A stretch of 64,000 nucleotides of DNA, taken from Legionella hackeliae (lineage in GTDB: Bacteria; Pseudomonadota; Gammaproteobacteria; Legionellales; Legionellaceae). A program made the position numbers and the translations under genes. Shown here one piece after another: positions 54,909 through 64,000 of this stretch; positions within the stretch are counted from its first letter, which is position 1, and every line of letters begins with the position of its first letter. The stretch spans positions 1,132,001-1,196,000 of the forward strand of contig NZ_LN681225.1 of NCBI RefSeq assembly GCF_000953655.1, in the 5' to 3' direction. Below the pieces are notes generated by a model. The model was not told the origin of the DNA. It saw only the letters and a list, made by a program, of their open reading frames with translations, and ran no database searches.

Positions 54909-56561
54909 ATGGAGAATGTAGTGAAATTTTTTAGATTATTAAATGTACTAAATCCAATTTTATATCGTTATAAATATACCTACAGACATAATTTTCCTGC
55001 AGATCCCTACCAAGAAATGGGAAAAATGATTAAAAATACGCGAAATAAAAATGAGCAATCAACAAAAAAAGTGCTTATTGTCCCTTTTCGTGTCTTACCA
55101 GGTTCTAATTTATTTGAGGGCAATTGTGCGGTTGTACTGCAGTCAAGAGGTTATCAGGTCGATGCCTTAATGTGTGGTCAGGCTGTTAGCTACTGTGAAC
55201 AAATTGATTTTTCATTAAGCAAACCACTTCGTTGCAATCTTTGTTTTCATGAGCAGAAAAAATTTATTGAGGCATTCGGAGTTAACGGCGTATTTGTGAA
55301 TCAATTTCTTTCTACGAAAGAACGTGATGAAATTGATAATGAAGTTGAATTAGTCGATTTAAATAACTTAAAAAATATAAGTTATCGAGGAGTACCTATA
55401 CATAGGCCGTTATCCTCAGCGCTGCAACTTTATTTTAAAAAGGCGATTGTTTCTCCACAAGAAAATGCTAAGGAATTAAAAGGATTTTTACAAACTATTT
55501 TCATTACTATCCGTGCCCTGGAAAATTATTTTAAACAAAATGACGTTGAATTTGTTCTACTTTCTCATGGAGTTTACTCTACCTGGGGAACAGTGCATGA
55601 GTTTTGTTTAGCACACTCCATTAAATTTGTTACCTGGGGCAGGGAGTATCACGGGGCTGGTGTAATAGCTGCTCACAATGCCTCTTACTTAAGTGAGCCA
55701 ATGCAGGAGTGTATGAGTAATTGGGTTAACAAGTTGCTATCAGAAAATCAACGCAGTCAAATTATTGATTATTTACAGGCAAAAATAGGTCTTAATAATA
55801 AATCTTATGATTATGTTGATTACAATATTGATAATAAAGGGCTGCAATCAAGAGAAGAGCTTTATGAGAAGCTAGGGCTTGATTCAGAAAAAACAATCGT
55901 AGCTATGTTCCCCAGCATCCCCTGGGATGGACAAACCTTTAGGCCAAATATTTTTTTCGATAGTATTGATTCGTGGATATACGAAACAATCGACTGGTTT
56001 GCAAATCAAGACGACGCTATTTTAGTTATCCGGGCACATCCTGCCGAAAAGCGCTCAAACGGTGATGGACTTTTGGATTTGTTAGATAAGCGCTATGGTG
56101 AGCATTTACCCAAGAATATTATCTTAGTGCCTCCTGAAAGCAAAATAACGAGTATTTCTATAGCGTCCATTTCCAGTGCTGCATTGCTGTACGGTTCAAC
56201 AATTGGCTATCAAACCGTATTCTTACGAATTCCTACAATTTTGGCATCGAAATTCTTTTATACCAACAAGGAAATTACGTTTGACCCACAAACGAAAGAC
56301 GAGTACTTCGCTTTGATTACTGACGCTATTCATGGTAATTTGAGTGTTGATGATGCAAGGTTTGAGCGGTTGCTTCAATATGCCTACCACTATCAATTTC
56401 GTCGAATTATGCCTGAAACAATAATGAACCTAAAAGGATTAAATTTCTCAGGTTATAAATATTCTGAGCTAGAGGAGCTTGTAAAAGATAGCGTTATTAA
56501 TAAATTCATTGATTGCTGCTTAACAGGTGAGAGGTTTTATTTTGACGAATGTTATGAGTAA
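54909..56561 (+). CDS. Surface-polysaccharide biosynthesis protein, glycosyltransferase-like
   Basis: A 550-residue soluble protein. It has a short basic N-terminus and a Rossmann-like start VLIVPFRVLPGSNLFEG. A C-terminal half resembles capsule synthesis/glycerophosphotransferase-like GT-B folds (IVAMFPSIPWDGQTF, VIRAHPAEKRSNGDG, YGSTIGYQTV). It carries a cysteine-rich CNLCFHEQ segment near residue 115. I cannot name the sugar donor. The position next to wzx fits an O-unit assembly or modification step. Confidence 0.7.
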   Translation: MENVVKFFRLLNVLNPILYRYKYTYRHNFPADPYQEMGKMIKNTRNKNEQSTKKVLIVPFRVLPGSNLFEGNCAVVLQSRGYQVDALMCGQAVSYCEQIDFSLSKPLRCNLCFHEQKKFIEAFGVNGVFVNQFLSTKERDEIDNEVELVDLNNLKNISYRGVPIHRPLSSALQLYFKKAIVSPQENAKELKGFLQTIFITIRALENYFKQNDVEFVLLSHGVYSTWGTVHEFCLAHSIKFVTWGREYHGAGVIAAHNASYLSEPMQECMSNWVNKLLSENQRSQIIDYLQAKIGLNNKSYDYVDYNIDNKGLQSREELYEKLGLDSEKTIVAMFPSIPWDGQTFRPNIFFDSIDSWIYETIDWFANQDDAILVIRAHPAEKRSNGDGLLDLLDKRYGEHLPKNIILVPPESKITSISIASISSAALLYGSTIGYQTVFLRIPTILASKFFYTNKEITFDPQTKDEYFALITDAIHGNLSVDDARFERLLQYAYHYQFRRIMPETIMNLKGLNFSGYKYSELEELVKDSVINKFIDCCLTGERFYFDECYE

Positions 56562-57783
56562 ACATTTTAATAATTTCATTCAAAACGACCATGTAAAAAA
56601 ATTTTTGGCGTTCTCTATAGGCTCGCTGGGTGGAATGTTCTTTTCATTTTGTGCCACTTTTTTTTTAAATGGTTGGTTAAGCAAGGAACAAATGGGAAGT
56701 TACAGTTATACATTTAATTTATTGAATTTTATTTATCCTGTTATTTCTTTGAGTGTATTCAGTGGTTATGCAAGATTCATTAATCTTTATCAAATAGACT
56801 TATTGGTCAATTTTGTTCAAAAAATTTCTTGGTTATCCACGCTTTTTTTTACTATTGTAATCAGCGCATTTTTGTCGAACGGGTATTATTTATTGTTTGC
56901 ATTTATTGTTCTTTTTCAAGAGCGATTAATGCTCGCAAGGGCTAAATTAGAAATTGCTCGGTATAATTATCTTAATGTTTTGCAGAAAGTTTTATTTTTA
57001 ATTTTTGTACTTTGTTTCAGAAATGAATTGAATGCGGAAAAAGCGCTCTTCTATTTGGGGAGTTCATATCTTATTGCTTATCTTGCTTCTTATCTTTGGA
57101 AAGAAACAATCTATGATAGACCAGTAGACTCTGCCGTCGACAAAAAAGTATTTTTACAGTTTTGTGTAATTACTATGTTAACCATGATTGTTCATTGGTT
57201 ACTTACTGTGTCCGATCAGGTAATTATTAAATATTACTATGGGTATGAAGTATTAGCCCCCTATGCGGTTGCTTACCGTATTGTAACGATGCTTAGCCTA
57301 ATATCAGGCATATTTTTGACGTATTATCCGAATGTCTATTTCAGAGAAATTTCCGGAGAAAAAGTTGGGGAGGTTTTTCAGTTACGTAAGTTTTTTATAG
57401 GTGCATTAGTTGCGGCGACTGTAGGGTTACTTCTGTTTAAAGATATTGTTTATATAATTTTTGGAGCAAGAAATTATATTGATCAAAGTGGATATTTTGT
57501 GCCGCTTTTGTTAGGTGAGATGCTAAGAACAATAGCGTCTATATTAATGACGTTTTTAACATTCAAGTTACAACAAAAAAACATTCTCTTGTCCTTGCTC
57601 TTTATTTCTATATTAAATGTTATCTTAAATATTCTTCTTGTCCCAAGTTTTGGTCCTATGGCCTCAGCTTATTGCACGCTTCTCTGCTTTTCTTTGTATC
57701 TTGTAGTTTCTTTTTTTACCTCTTTTATCCCTGAGGCAAAATATGTTGCACAAGAGAGGCTTGGTATTAATGTCAATGGATAG
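56554..57783 (+). CDS. wzx: Wzx-type O-antigen flippase
   Basis: A 409-residue membrane protein with 11-12 helices, in the polysaccharide-transporter (MOP) fold. It has GSLGGMFFSFCATFFLNGWLS at the start and TVSDQVIIKYYYGYEVLAPYAVAYRI in the middle, the DxxxI/Y-type segment of flippases. ATG 56554 overlaps the previous gene by 8 bp. A TTG at 56542 with GAGAGG upstream is a real alternative. A run of nine T (56658-56666) near the start is a possible slippage site. Confidence 0.85.
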   Translation: MSKHFNNFIQNDHVKKFLAFSIGSLGGMFFSFCATFFLNGWLSKEQMGSYSYTFNLLNFIYPVISLSVFSGYARFINLYQIDLLVNFVQKISWLSTLFFTIVISAFLSNGYYLLFAFIVLFQERLMLARAKLEIARYNYLNVLQKVLFLIFVLCFRNELNAEKALFYLGSSYLIAYLASYLWKETIYDRPVDSAVDKKVFLQFCVITMLTMIVHWLLTVSDQVIIKYYYGYEVLAPYAVAYRIVTMLSLISGIFLTYYPNVYFREISGEKVGEVFQLRKFFIGALVAATVGLLLFKDIVYIIFGARNYIDQSGYFVPLLLGEMLRTIASILMTFLTFKLQQKNILLSLLFISILNVILNILLVPSFGPMASAYCTLLCFSLYLVVSFFTSFIPEAKYVAQERLGINVNG

Positions 57784-57815
57784 GGCTGGTCATAAATAGA
57801 CCCAGGATAATAAAA

Positions 57816-58931
57816 ATGATAGAAAAATTTTATTCAGAATTACTCGTGTTTCTTGAAAAAAGTAACATTGAATTTAAGTTGGTCAATGAAAATGGCGTTG
57901 ATTTTACTGCATCTGATATTGATTTTATTCTAAGACATCCTGGTGATTTAAAAAAAATAAAGAAATTTGTTTCAAACTATGGTATTCAAACGCTAATCCG
58001 AACAAATAATAAACGTCATTTTTATTTTATTGTTGTTGACGATGAGAATATCCATGCGTTTGATTTTATGGTTGGCCTTATTTCATCTTCCGGAGTAATT
58101 TGTTCTGGTGATTATTTCTTTCAAAGTAGTAAAAATGGAGTAGGTTTTAAGGAAAATTATCAATTTTTAAAAGATAGCTCCAAACATCAAGATCTATTTT
58201 ATGTGGTTAAAGAGAATAGGAAATCTTTATTTACTCGTATGAAAATTTTTTCAAAAAGGATAGTTTACTATCTCAAACATTTATTTTCGCGCCAACAATC
58301 TCAGGGACTTTATTTGGTTCTTCTAGGCGCCGATGGAAGTGGTAAAAGTACTGCGTCAGAATATATTACTCAAAGCTTTTCATTAAAAAGAAAGTTGTTC
58401 CAATTAAAACGAATTTATTTCAAACCGAATGTTATAAAAATTAAGCCTGATAATAAAATATCATTACATGAAGGTAATATACCGCATGGGCATAGTACCT
58501 ATTCGTCATTGCTATCAATTTGCAAGGTAATGTATATTTTTATCAACTACCTTCTTTATGCACCTGTTCTATATTTGCGCAAAAAATGCGGGCATTTAAT
58601 AATATTTGATAGGCATTTCTATGATATGTTAATTGATGAAAAAAGATATCGCATCAATAACACAGGTCTTTTGTTTGCAAAAAAATTGGCAGGGTTAATT
58701 CCTAAACCCGATGCGGTAATTACACTGAATTCTGAGGTACCCACATTAGAGCAGAGGAAACCAAATGAAGTCACCAGAGAGTTACTGGTCAATTTGAATG
58801 AAAAGTATAAAAATTTTTATTTTGACCGTGTCAAAGTAGATCACATTTCAAATAATGGAACGATTGAGGAGTTTAAACAAAAACTTCATTATTCAGTGCT
58901 TAAGAGTATTAGAGGCCATGAAGCTAGTTGA
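57816..58931 (+). CDS. Two-domain protein: nucleotidyltransferase-like plus P-loop kinase
   Basis: A 371-residue protein. Residues 1-150 look like a nucleotidyltransferase-fold domain (TASDIDFILRH and HAFDFMV supply the expected acidic residues). Residues 160-371 are a thymidylate-kinase-like P-loop domain with LLGADGSGKSTA (about residue 169), LIIFDRHFYDMLID and a basic lid (EQRKPNEVTRE). Its likely job is to phosphorylate a sugar or nucleotide-sugar precursor. It overlaps the next gene, another kinase-fold protein, by 14 bp, so the two may act together. I do not recognise a characterised family. Confidence 0.7.
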   Translation: MIEKFYSELLVFLEKSNIEFKLVNENGVDFTASDIDFILRHPGDLKKIKKFVSNYGIQTLIRTNNKRHFYFIVVDDENIHAFDFMVGLISSSGVICSGDYFFQSSKNGVGFKENYQFLKDSSKHQDLFYVVKENRKSLFTRMKIFSKRIVYYLKHLFSRQQSQGLYLVLLGADGSGKSTASEYITQSFSLKRKLFQLKRIYFKPNVIKIKPDNKISLHEGNIPHGHSTYSSLLSICKVMYIFINYLLYAPVLYLRKKCGHLIIFDRHFYDMLIDEKRYRINNTGLLFAKKLAGLIPKPDAVITLNSEVPTLEQRKPNEVTRELLVNLNEKYKNFYFDRVKVDHISNNGTIEEFKQKLHYSVLKSIRGHEAS

Positions 58932-60078
58932 CTTAATTAAAGAAGAGCAGCTGATATCGTTTGAAAATGATAAGGCAAATGCAATTGCTATTCCCTCACG
59001 TCAGCAAATGAAATATATCATCGGAATTCAAAATAAAAACGCATTCTTTGCTGGATTAAGGATGTTAGGTACTCGTACCCTAAAAGCGCTGGTCGGAAAA
59101 ACAATTTTAAGTGTCATTTATCAATCTGGTCTTCTTAAGTATCTACTTAAGAAAAATCTGGTGATGATAAACGAGAACAATGAACTTATTGAGGCCATTC
59201 GTAAAGATTATCAAGGAAGTACAGGCATTAATATTTATGTAGGCAGTGCAAAAAGCCGAAATTTATCTTTGACATTACAAGTTGTTTCTCAAGGAAATGA
59301 ATATTACGTTCGTTATCCAATGAGTAAAACTTCAGAAGAATTTACTGCAAAGGAAATAGAAAATATCAATTTTCTTAATCAGCAGCGAATTCAGTGTCCG
59401 ACTCAGCAAGTTGATAAAATGATTACCCTAACCCAAAATCCTACACCACTATATGCTTATAAGGGCATACCTAGATATAAGACGTCAACCTCGCTATGTG
59501 TACAGAAAATGAAGTTATTACGTCAACTTGCTTCAAATGAAACAGAAACTCTTCAAGAGAACACATTTTTTATCGAGCAAGTTCAAGAGATCAAGAGAAT
59601 GCTTGTTCGAAATGCACTCGCACTAAGTCCCAATTTATTACCGATTTTCGAAAAAATAGTGAGCGGATTAAAAAATATTTCATTAAAGAAAGCCTTTTTT
59701 CATGGGGATTTTTCTCCAGATAACATACTGAAATCGAGCGGAAAACTTTATCTCATAGATTTCGAGTACTCTCAACCATTGTTTTTTGCCTGTTTTGATT
59801 TATTTCATTACTTGTACAAGGCTAAAAAGTTTCATTTAAAAATTATTTCCTTACAGGACATTAAAATTATTGATACTTATTTAAAAAAAACATATAACGG
59901 TTATCCTTATAGTCTTAAAGACGAGAGTAACAGTTTAGTTTTAGTTAAACTTTATATATTTTATTTATTCTTATTATTGAAACGATTTCTTGTGGACGAA
60001 CAAATTAAAACTGCAAATCCGGTGATTGAGAGACTGCAAACCAGTATCCATAACCTGTTTGTTGATTCAAAACTTTAA
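58918..60078 (+). CDS. APH/choline-kinase-like phosphotransferase
   Basis: A 386-residue protein with a kinase catalytic loop HGDFSPDNIL (about residue 263), followed by LIDFEYSQPLFFACFDLFHY. The N-lobe shows only a loose version of the glycine loop, and an upstream stretch of 120 residues is unassigned. I start at ATG 58918, where the protein starts in the context of a 14-bp overlap; the frame extends to 58855 inside the previous gene. A role in phosphorylating a small molecule or lipid-linked sugar for LPS is inferred from position. Confidence 0.75.
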   Translation: MKLVDLIKEEQLISFENDKANAIAIPSRQQMKYIIGIQNKNAFFAGLRMLGTRTLKALVGKTILSVIYQSGLLKYLLKKNLVMINENNELIEAIRKDYQGSTGINIYVGSAKSRNLSLTLQVVSQGNEYYVRYPMSKTSEEFTAKEIENINFLNQQRIQCPTQQVDKMITLTQNPTPLYAYKGIPRYKTSTSLCVQKMKLLRQLASNETETLQENTFFIEQVQEIKRMLVRNALALSPNLLPIFEKIVSGLKNISLKKAFFHGDFSPDNILKSSGKLYLIDFEYSQPLFFACFDLFHYLYKAKKFHLKIISLQDIKIIDTYLKKTYNGYPYSLKDESNSLVLVKLYIFYLFLLLKRFLVDEQIKTANPVIERLQTSIHNLFVDSKL

Positions 60079-60089
60079 GGAACAGTTTA

Positions 60090-61400
60090 GTGTTTACCGA
60101 TGCCAAAAAGGATGTAAATTTACTCAGCAAATCTAATGAAAAAATATTTTTCATCTACTCCATTGTACTACTCTTATATCCAGCAATCGTATTTTCTAGT
60201 GCGGAAAAGTGGTCGTTAATTAATTTTTTTATTTATGCATTTTCTTCACTCATCGTTTTATTTTGTATTCAGTCTATTCGAATAAATTCAATTTTATCTT
60301 GGAATATTTTTGGTTTTGCTTATTTTTTATGTTTATGGATGAATTGTTTGCAGCTTAGTGAGGTACAAACAGAAAAAACCATTTTTGATTTATATTCAAT
60401 GATTGTAGGTCCCCTTGGATTTCTTTTGCTACTGTTTTTTTTTGAAAAAATCAAAATTACTTCGGTAACCCCCAGTATTCCTTTAGTTAATTTAAATTTA
60501 ATTTATATAGTATTTATTATTCTTTACTGTGTCGTTAGTGTTCATATAGAAAGTATAGTGGGGTGGCGTATTACCGCTATTCAAGCTGAACACCGGATTA
60601 TTTCAGGGGATCGATTTGTCGTACCTTTTTTTTCAGGATTTTGGTCAATATTGGGATGGTCATTGGTAATTTTGGCGCCTTATGTCAGGAAAAGATATGC
60701 AATCACTGCCATTGCGTTAATTTTTATTATATCGGGAATATTACACGTTAAACGTGGTGACATAATAAGAGTCCTTCTTTTCTTTATTATTTACTATGTT
60801 TCTACTTCTAACATTCAGGTAAACAAACAGACACATAGATATCTTATCTTATTTGCATTAAGCGTCATTACAGTCGTTATTTTTGTTATCTTTGGTCAAT
60901 GGCGACTTGCCCAATCAGGTAACGATTGGCAGACTATTATTAATATTTCTGGTGTCAGGATAAATAGCGCATTTGTGGCTTGGCTTTTTGGCTATCTTAT
61001 TATTCAATTTGATGTGTTTTCTCTTTCAACAAAAGCACTCGCATCACCTCTTTATGTACCGAATGATTGGGGGGTATTAATGACTTCCGATTCTTTGCCG
61101 ACAACAAGTGAAATGGTTCCAATTAATGGATTTAATGCCGCGACTGCTTTTTGGGATTTTGTAAGAGACTATGGTGCTTTATTTTGGTTGGAAATGTTCA
61201 TTTTCTGGGGCATTGCAGTGCTACTGTTAGGATTGTCAAAAAAGACGAACTGCAAAAGTGCCTATTGTTTCACAGCCATGTTGTGTGCCTTAATGATTTT
61301 TGGAAATTATTTTGCTAGCAGAAGCATCGTACTCGCAATTGTTGTCAGTAATTTAATATTTTTTATCTCTAATAAAAATCAGAAGTTAATATCACAATGA
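60090..61400 (+). CDS. Wzy-like O-antigen polymerase candidate
   Basis: A 436-residue protein with about 11-12 hydrophobic segments and little sequence conservation. A larger loop at about residues 310-350 (TSDSLPTTSEMVPINGFNA) and a following YGALFWLEMFIFWG helix resemble O-antigen polymerases of the oligosaccharide repeat-unit type. The start is GTG 60090. No other polymerase lies in this locus within the window, so it is the best candidate. Such proteins are recognised mainly by topology and context. Confidence 0.7.
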   Translation: MFTDAKKDVNLLSKSNEKIFFIYSIVLLLYPAIVFSSAEKWSLINFFIYAFSSLIVLFCIQSIRINSILSWNIFGFAYFLCLWMNCLQLSEVQTEKTIFDLYSMIVGPLGFLLLLFFFEKIKITSVTPSIPLVNLNLIYIVFIILYCVVSVHIESIVGWRITAIQAEHRIISGDRFVVPFFSGFWSILGWSLVILAPYVRKRYAITAIALIFIISGILHVKRGDIIRVLLFFIIYYVSTSNIQVNKQTHRYLILFALSVITVVIFVIFGQWRLAQSGNDWQTIINISGVRINSAFVAWLFGYLIIQFDVFSLSTKALASPLYVPNDWGVLMTSDSLPTTSEMVPINGFNAATAFWDFVRDYGALFWLEMFIFWGIAVLLLGLSKKTNCKSAYCFTAMLCALMIFGNYFASRSIVLAIVVSNLIFFISNKNQKLISQ

Positions 61401-62542
61401 AAATTTTATTAAATTGCTCTACGTTAATGAAGGGCGGCTCATTGCAGGTAGCCTCTGCAATGTTTAGAGATGCAATTGAAGATCGAGAATTTGATTGGTT
61501 TTTTGCTTTAACAAGTTCTATTTTTTCGAAGTTTCAAGATCTACTTGAATCTAAATTGAATGCAAAACGAGTTATTTTATTGGACAAAAGTCCGGCAAAA
61601 GATAGGCATTCACGTAAACGCCTGCAAGAGTTTGTGTCACGTGAACAATTTAATGCTGTGTTTACATTATTTGGGCCTGCCTATGTTAATTTTTCTGTCC
61701 CTCATCTATGTGGTATAGCTGATGGCTGGGTAACTCACGCTACCAATGCTGCTTACCGTTCTCTACCCAACCTAAAAGAGAGAATTCGCACATATCTTCT
61801 ATGCCAATATAAACTGCATTGGTATCAACGTGCAGATAGATGGTGTGTAGAGGCCGCCGTAGCAAGAGATGGCTTTTTATCTAAAACCAAAGCCAATCCT
61901 AAAGCAGTTGCAGTAATCCCCAATGCAGTCAATCAACTGATTCAGGAGTATGCCACTGTAAAAATAGAAAGAAAAATTGAGGATACTATACACATTTTTT
62001 GCCTGGGGGCTGATTACTGGCATAAGAATTATCAAATAATTCCACAGGTTTTAGTAGCCTTAAAAAAGAAGATTGAAAAAAAGGCAATCTTTGTGGTGAC
62101 CTTACCAGAAGACTCAACCATTTATAACCTCCTTAACAATCAAGCGAAAATACTTGGTGTGCAAGAAAACATTCTTAATTTAGGACCGATATCACTTCCG
62201 CAAGTCATCGAAAGCTATAAAAAATTTCATATCTTGTTCTTTCCAAGTTTATTGGAAACGTTTAGCATAACTCCGCTTGAGGCCTTTTACATGAATATGC
62301 CGATGGTTCTTTCAAATCTGCCAGCAAACCGGCAGATTGTAGGGGAGTATGCGCATTATATTGATTCATGTAATAGCCAGGAGGTCGCGAATAAATTGCT
62401 TGAGTTAATTACTAATTATGACCACGAAGTTGGAAAACTAAGTAATTTAAAAGACAATAAATATATTCAAAATATATGCAATGCTGCAAATAGATTTGAC
62501 AACTATAAAAAACTTTTGAGAGATATGATTCAAACGTTCTAA
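61397..62542 (+). CDS. Glycosyltransferase family 4-like
   Basis: A 381-residue GT-B glycosyltransferase. The N-terminal KILLNCSTLMKGGSLQVA start is followed by a C-terminal Glycos_transf_1 domain with PNAVNQLI, IHIFCLGADYWHKNYQI and the E(x7)E signature in FPSLLETFSITPLEAFYMNMPMV. It uses a nucleotide sugar with retaining mechanism in known members. ATG 61397 overlaps the preceding stop by 4 bp. Donor and acceptor cannot be inferred. Confidence 0.9.
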   Translation: MKILLNCSTLMKGGSLQVASAMFRDAIEDREFDWFFALTSSIFSKFQDLLESKLNAKRVILLDKSPAKDRHSRKRLQEFVSREQFNAVFTLFGPAYVNFSVPHLCGIADGWVTHATNAAYRSLPNLKERIRTYLLCQYKLHWYQRADRWCVEAAVARDGFLSKTKANPKAVAVIPNAVNQLIQEYATVKIERKIEDTIHIFCLGADYWHKNYQIIPQVLVALKKKIEKKAIFVVTLPEDSTIYNLLNNQAKILGVQENILNLGPISLPQVIESYKKFHILFFPSLLETFSITPLEAFYMNMPMVLSNLPANRQIVGEYAHYIDSCNSQEVANKLLELITNYDHEVGKLSNLKDNKYIQNICNAANRFDNYKKLLRDMIQTF

Positions 62543-62625
62543 CAAATGGTATCAGCGAGGGTTACTATTCTTATTTTTAAAAATATAGAATAAATTCTTA
62601 TTACTTATAGGCTTGGAAGCAAATT

Positions 62626-63666
62626 ATGAATCTTTATTCAAGTATTAAAGAAAGTTTAAAACAAAACCCTTCTACGTGGTTAATTACTGGTGTTGCAGGT
62701 TTTATTGGTTCCAACTTATTAGAGGCTTTGCTTAAGTTAAACCAGAGAGTTATCGGATTGGATGATTTTTCTACAGGTACGCAATATAACTTGCAAGAAG
62801 TAAGTCGAAAGTTACCCAACGAGTTTAGCAGGAAATTTACTTTGATTGAGGGGGATATTTGTTCGGAAAAAGATTGTATACAGAGTGTCGAAGGCGTGGA
62901 TTATATTTTGCATCATGCGGCAGTAGCCAGCGTTCCTCTCTCTTTTGAATTTCCTGAGCAAACTCATGCAATTAATGTCACTGGTTTTTTAAATATTCTT
63001 AATGCAGCCAGAAAAGCAAAAGTAAAAAAAATAGTTTATGCGTCATCGAGTGCAGTTTATGGAAATTCTTCAATTCCCAAAAAAAGGGAAACTGATTGCA
63101 TAAATCCCATGTCCCCTTATGCCGTCTCAAAGCATGTCAATGAACTATATGCCAAAAATTTTGAAATCTGTTATGGGTTGCCTTCCATTGGGCTTCGCTA
63201 TTTCAATATTTTTGGACCACGACAAAATCCTCACGGCCCTTATGCCGCTGTCATCCCTTTATGGATTGATGCTATGGTCAATAACAGGCATATGTATATT
63301 AACGGTGACGGGAATAACATACGTGATTTCTGTTATATCGAAGATGTGGTTCAAGCAAATATTCTGGCAGCGTTAAGTTCTTCCTTAGGTGATACAGTAT
63401 ATAATGTAGGATGTGGAGAGGGGACGACCTTAAATGAACTTTTGCAAATGCTAAAAATGATTATATGCCCCGAAAGGATTAATTTAACCTATAGAGACTT
63501 CAGGCAAGGCGATATTAAAATTTCAGAGGCAGATATCTCTTATGCAAACACAAAACTAGGCTTCATACCCACGACAACTCTCTCTGAAGGACTCAAATTG
63601 GTAATAGACTCTTGTCAAAGCATACCTGGCACTATTACTGAAAAAATTATCGCTGCTGATGCTTAA
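62626..63666 (+). CDS. UDP-N-acetylglucosamine 4-epimerase, WbpP/TviC type
   Basis: A 346-residue extended SDR. It has a TGVAGFIGSNLLEALL nucleotide-binding site (residues 22-37), AAVASVPLSFEFPEQTHAINV, YASSSAVYG, the catalytic SPYAVSKHVNELY, and YFNIFGPRQNPHGPYAAVIPLWI. These features, especially the Ser-Val-Pro and GPYAAVIP segments, are those of WbpP-type UDP-GlcNAc/UDP-GalNAc epimerases. It supplies GalNAc- or GalNAcA-type sugars for the O unit. Eighty-odd bases of AT-rich leader precede it. Confidence 0.9.
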   Translation: MNLYSSIKESLKQNPSTWLITGVAGFIGSNLLEALLKLNQRVIGLDDFSTGTQYNLQEVSRKLPNEFSRKFTLIEGDICSEKDCIQSVEGVDYILHHAAVASVPLSFEFPEQTHAINVTGFLNILNAARKAKVKKIVYASSSAVYGNSSIPKKRETDCINPMSPYAVSKHVNELYAKNFEICYGLPSIGLRYFNIFGPRQNPHGPYAAVIPLWIDAMVNNRHMYINGDGNNIRDFCYIEDVVQANILAALSSSLGDTVYNVGCGEGTTLNELLQMLKMIICPERINLTYRDFRQGDIKISEADISYANTKLGFIPTTTLSEGLKLVIDSCQSIPGTITEKIIAADA

Positions 63667-63717
63667 TCCTCATGTTGGTTTAAAAAGCAGAGTTAATTGC
63701 TACAGAATGGATTTGAA

Positions 63718-64000
63718 ATGAGAATAGATAATAATATTGCTAAATTTTCCCTTATTTATTTGATTGCAAATCTTTTTTTGTTGCTAAATATCCAAGGCAT
63801 ATATTGGGATGATTGGGTTATATATCACCAGGATTTCGATGTTATTGAAAATATATTCAATCAAGCGGTTGGTAATTTAAATCCTATCACGTATATACAT
63901 TATTTTTTAAGTAATATTGGGAATGGCGTTTTTCCTTATAGGCTAGTGACATTTTTCGCTTATTTTTTCTCTAGCTTATTTTTATATTTTATTTTGCGTG
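63718..64000 (+). CDS. Truncated membrane protein, GT-C glycosyltransferase-like
   Basis: Open from ATG 63718 to the window end (94 codons) without a stop. It starts with a hydrophobic helix. A YWDDWVIYH motif after it resembles the Asp-Asp site of GT-C membrane glycosyltransferases. It reads on into further hydrophobic helices. It is the last visible gene of the LPS locus. The family call is tentative because only the N-terminus is present. Confidence 0.65.
   Translation, partial: MRIDNNIAKFSLIYLIANLFLLLNIQGIYWDDWVIYHQDFDVIENIFNQAVGNLNPITYIHYFLSNIGNGVFPYRLVTFFAYFFSSLFLYFILR

Overview
The window looks like a chromosomal segment of a Legionella species or a very close Legionellales relative. 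The evidence is low GC, a Legionella-type major outer membrane protein (31794-32756), three tandem small outer-membrane barrels beginning with a DGWY motif, several large orphan proteins that look like Dot/Icm effectors with putative PmrA boxes upstream, and a legionaminic-acid type LPS locus. No rRNA, tRNA, CRISPR array, integrase or transposase was recognised. All family assignments come from reading motifs; no database search was run.

Region 1 (1-8225) is the most unusual part. It opens with about 800 bp of non-coding repeats (37-bp tandem units, a duplicated module of about 174 bp and REP-like hairpins). A minus-strand operon follows, reading rhodopsin - crtE - crtI - crtB - crtY - blh. 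It encodes every step from isoprenoid diphosphates through geranylgeranyl-PP, phytoene, lycopene and beta-carotene to retinal, plus the retinal protein itself, a proton pump of the proteorhodopsin/xanthorhodopsin type. The operon is bracketed by two direct repeats of about 183 bp that each carry the 3' end of the lytic transglycosylase gene slt. The distal copy (916-1075) is a remnant whose 47 matching codons differ from the intact gene only at synonymous positions. This marks the photosystem as a cassette inserted at, or exchanged next to, the slt 3' end.

Region 2 (8075-16072) holds slt and rpe, three paralogous outer-membrane barrels, and two orphan proteins. The 659-residue one has internal repeats and a Glu-rich C-terminus. 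Region 3 (16073-41751) mixes housekeeping genes (nadE, a SWIM/SNF2 helicase, dnaB, alr, lipA) with surface and signalling genes: an O-antigen ligase-like protein, a Legionella porin, CBS, CDGSH and GGDEF proteins, a thioredoxin-like membrane protein, manC and a POT transporter. It also holds a 582-residue protein with a possible clan CE (YopJ/Ulp1-like) catalytic arrangement.

Region 4 (41965 to the window end) is a plus-strand LPS/O-antigen locus of tightly overlapping genes. A Wzz-like protein is followed by legionaminic acid synthesis (legB, legC, legG, legI, a NeuD-like acetyltransferase, ptmE, a Gfo/Idh oxidoreductase, legF, ptmA). Next comes an amidination trio (PtmG/WbpG-type amidotransferase with dedicated HisH and HisF). 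The locus continues with an acetyltransferase, a surface-polysaccharide protein, a Wzx flippase, two unusual kinase-like proteins, a Wzy-like membrane protein, a glycosyltransferase, a UDP-GlcNAc 4-epimerase of WbpP/TviC type, and a truncated membrane protein at the edge. legC contains a run of nine G that could act as a phase-variation tract.
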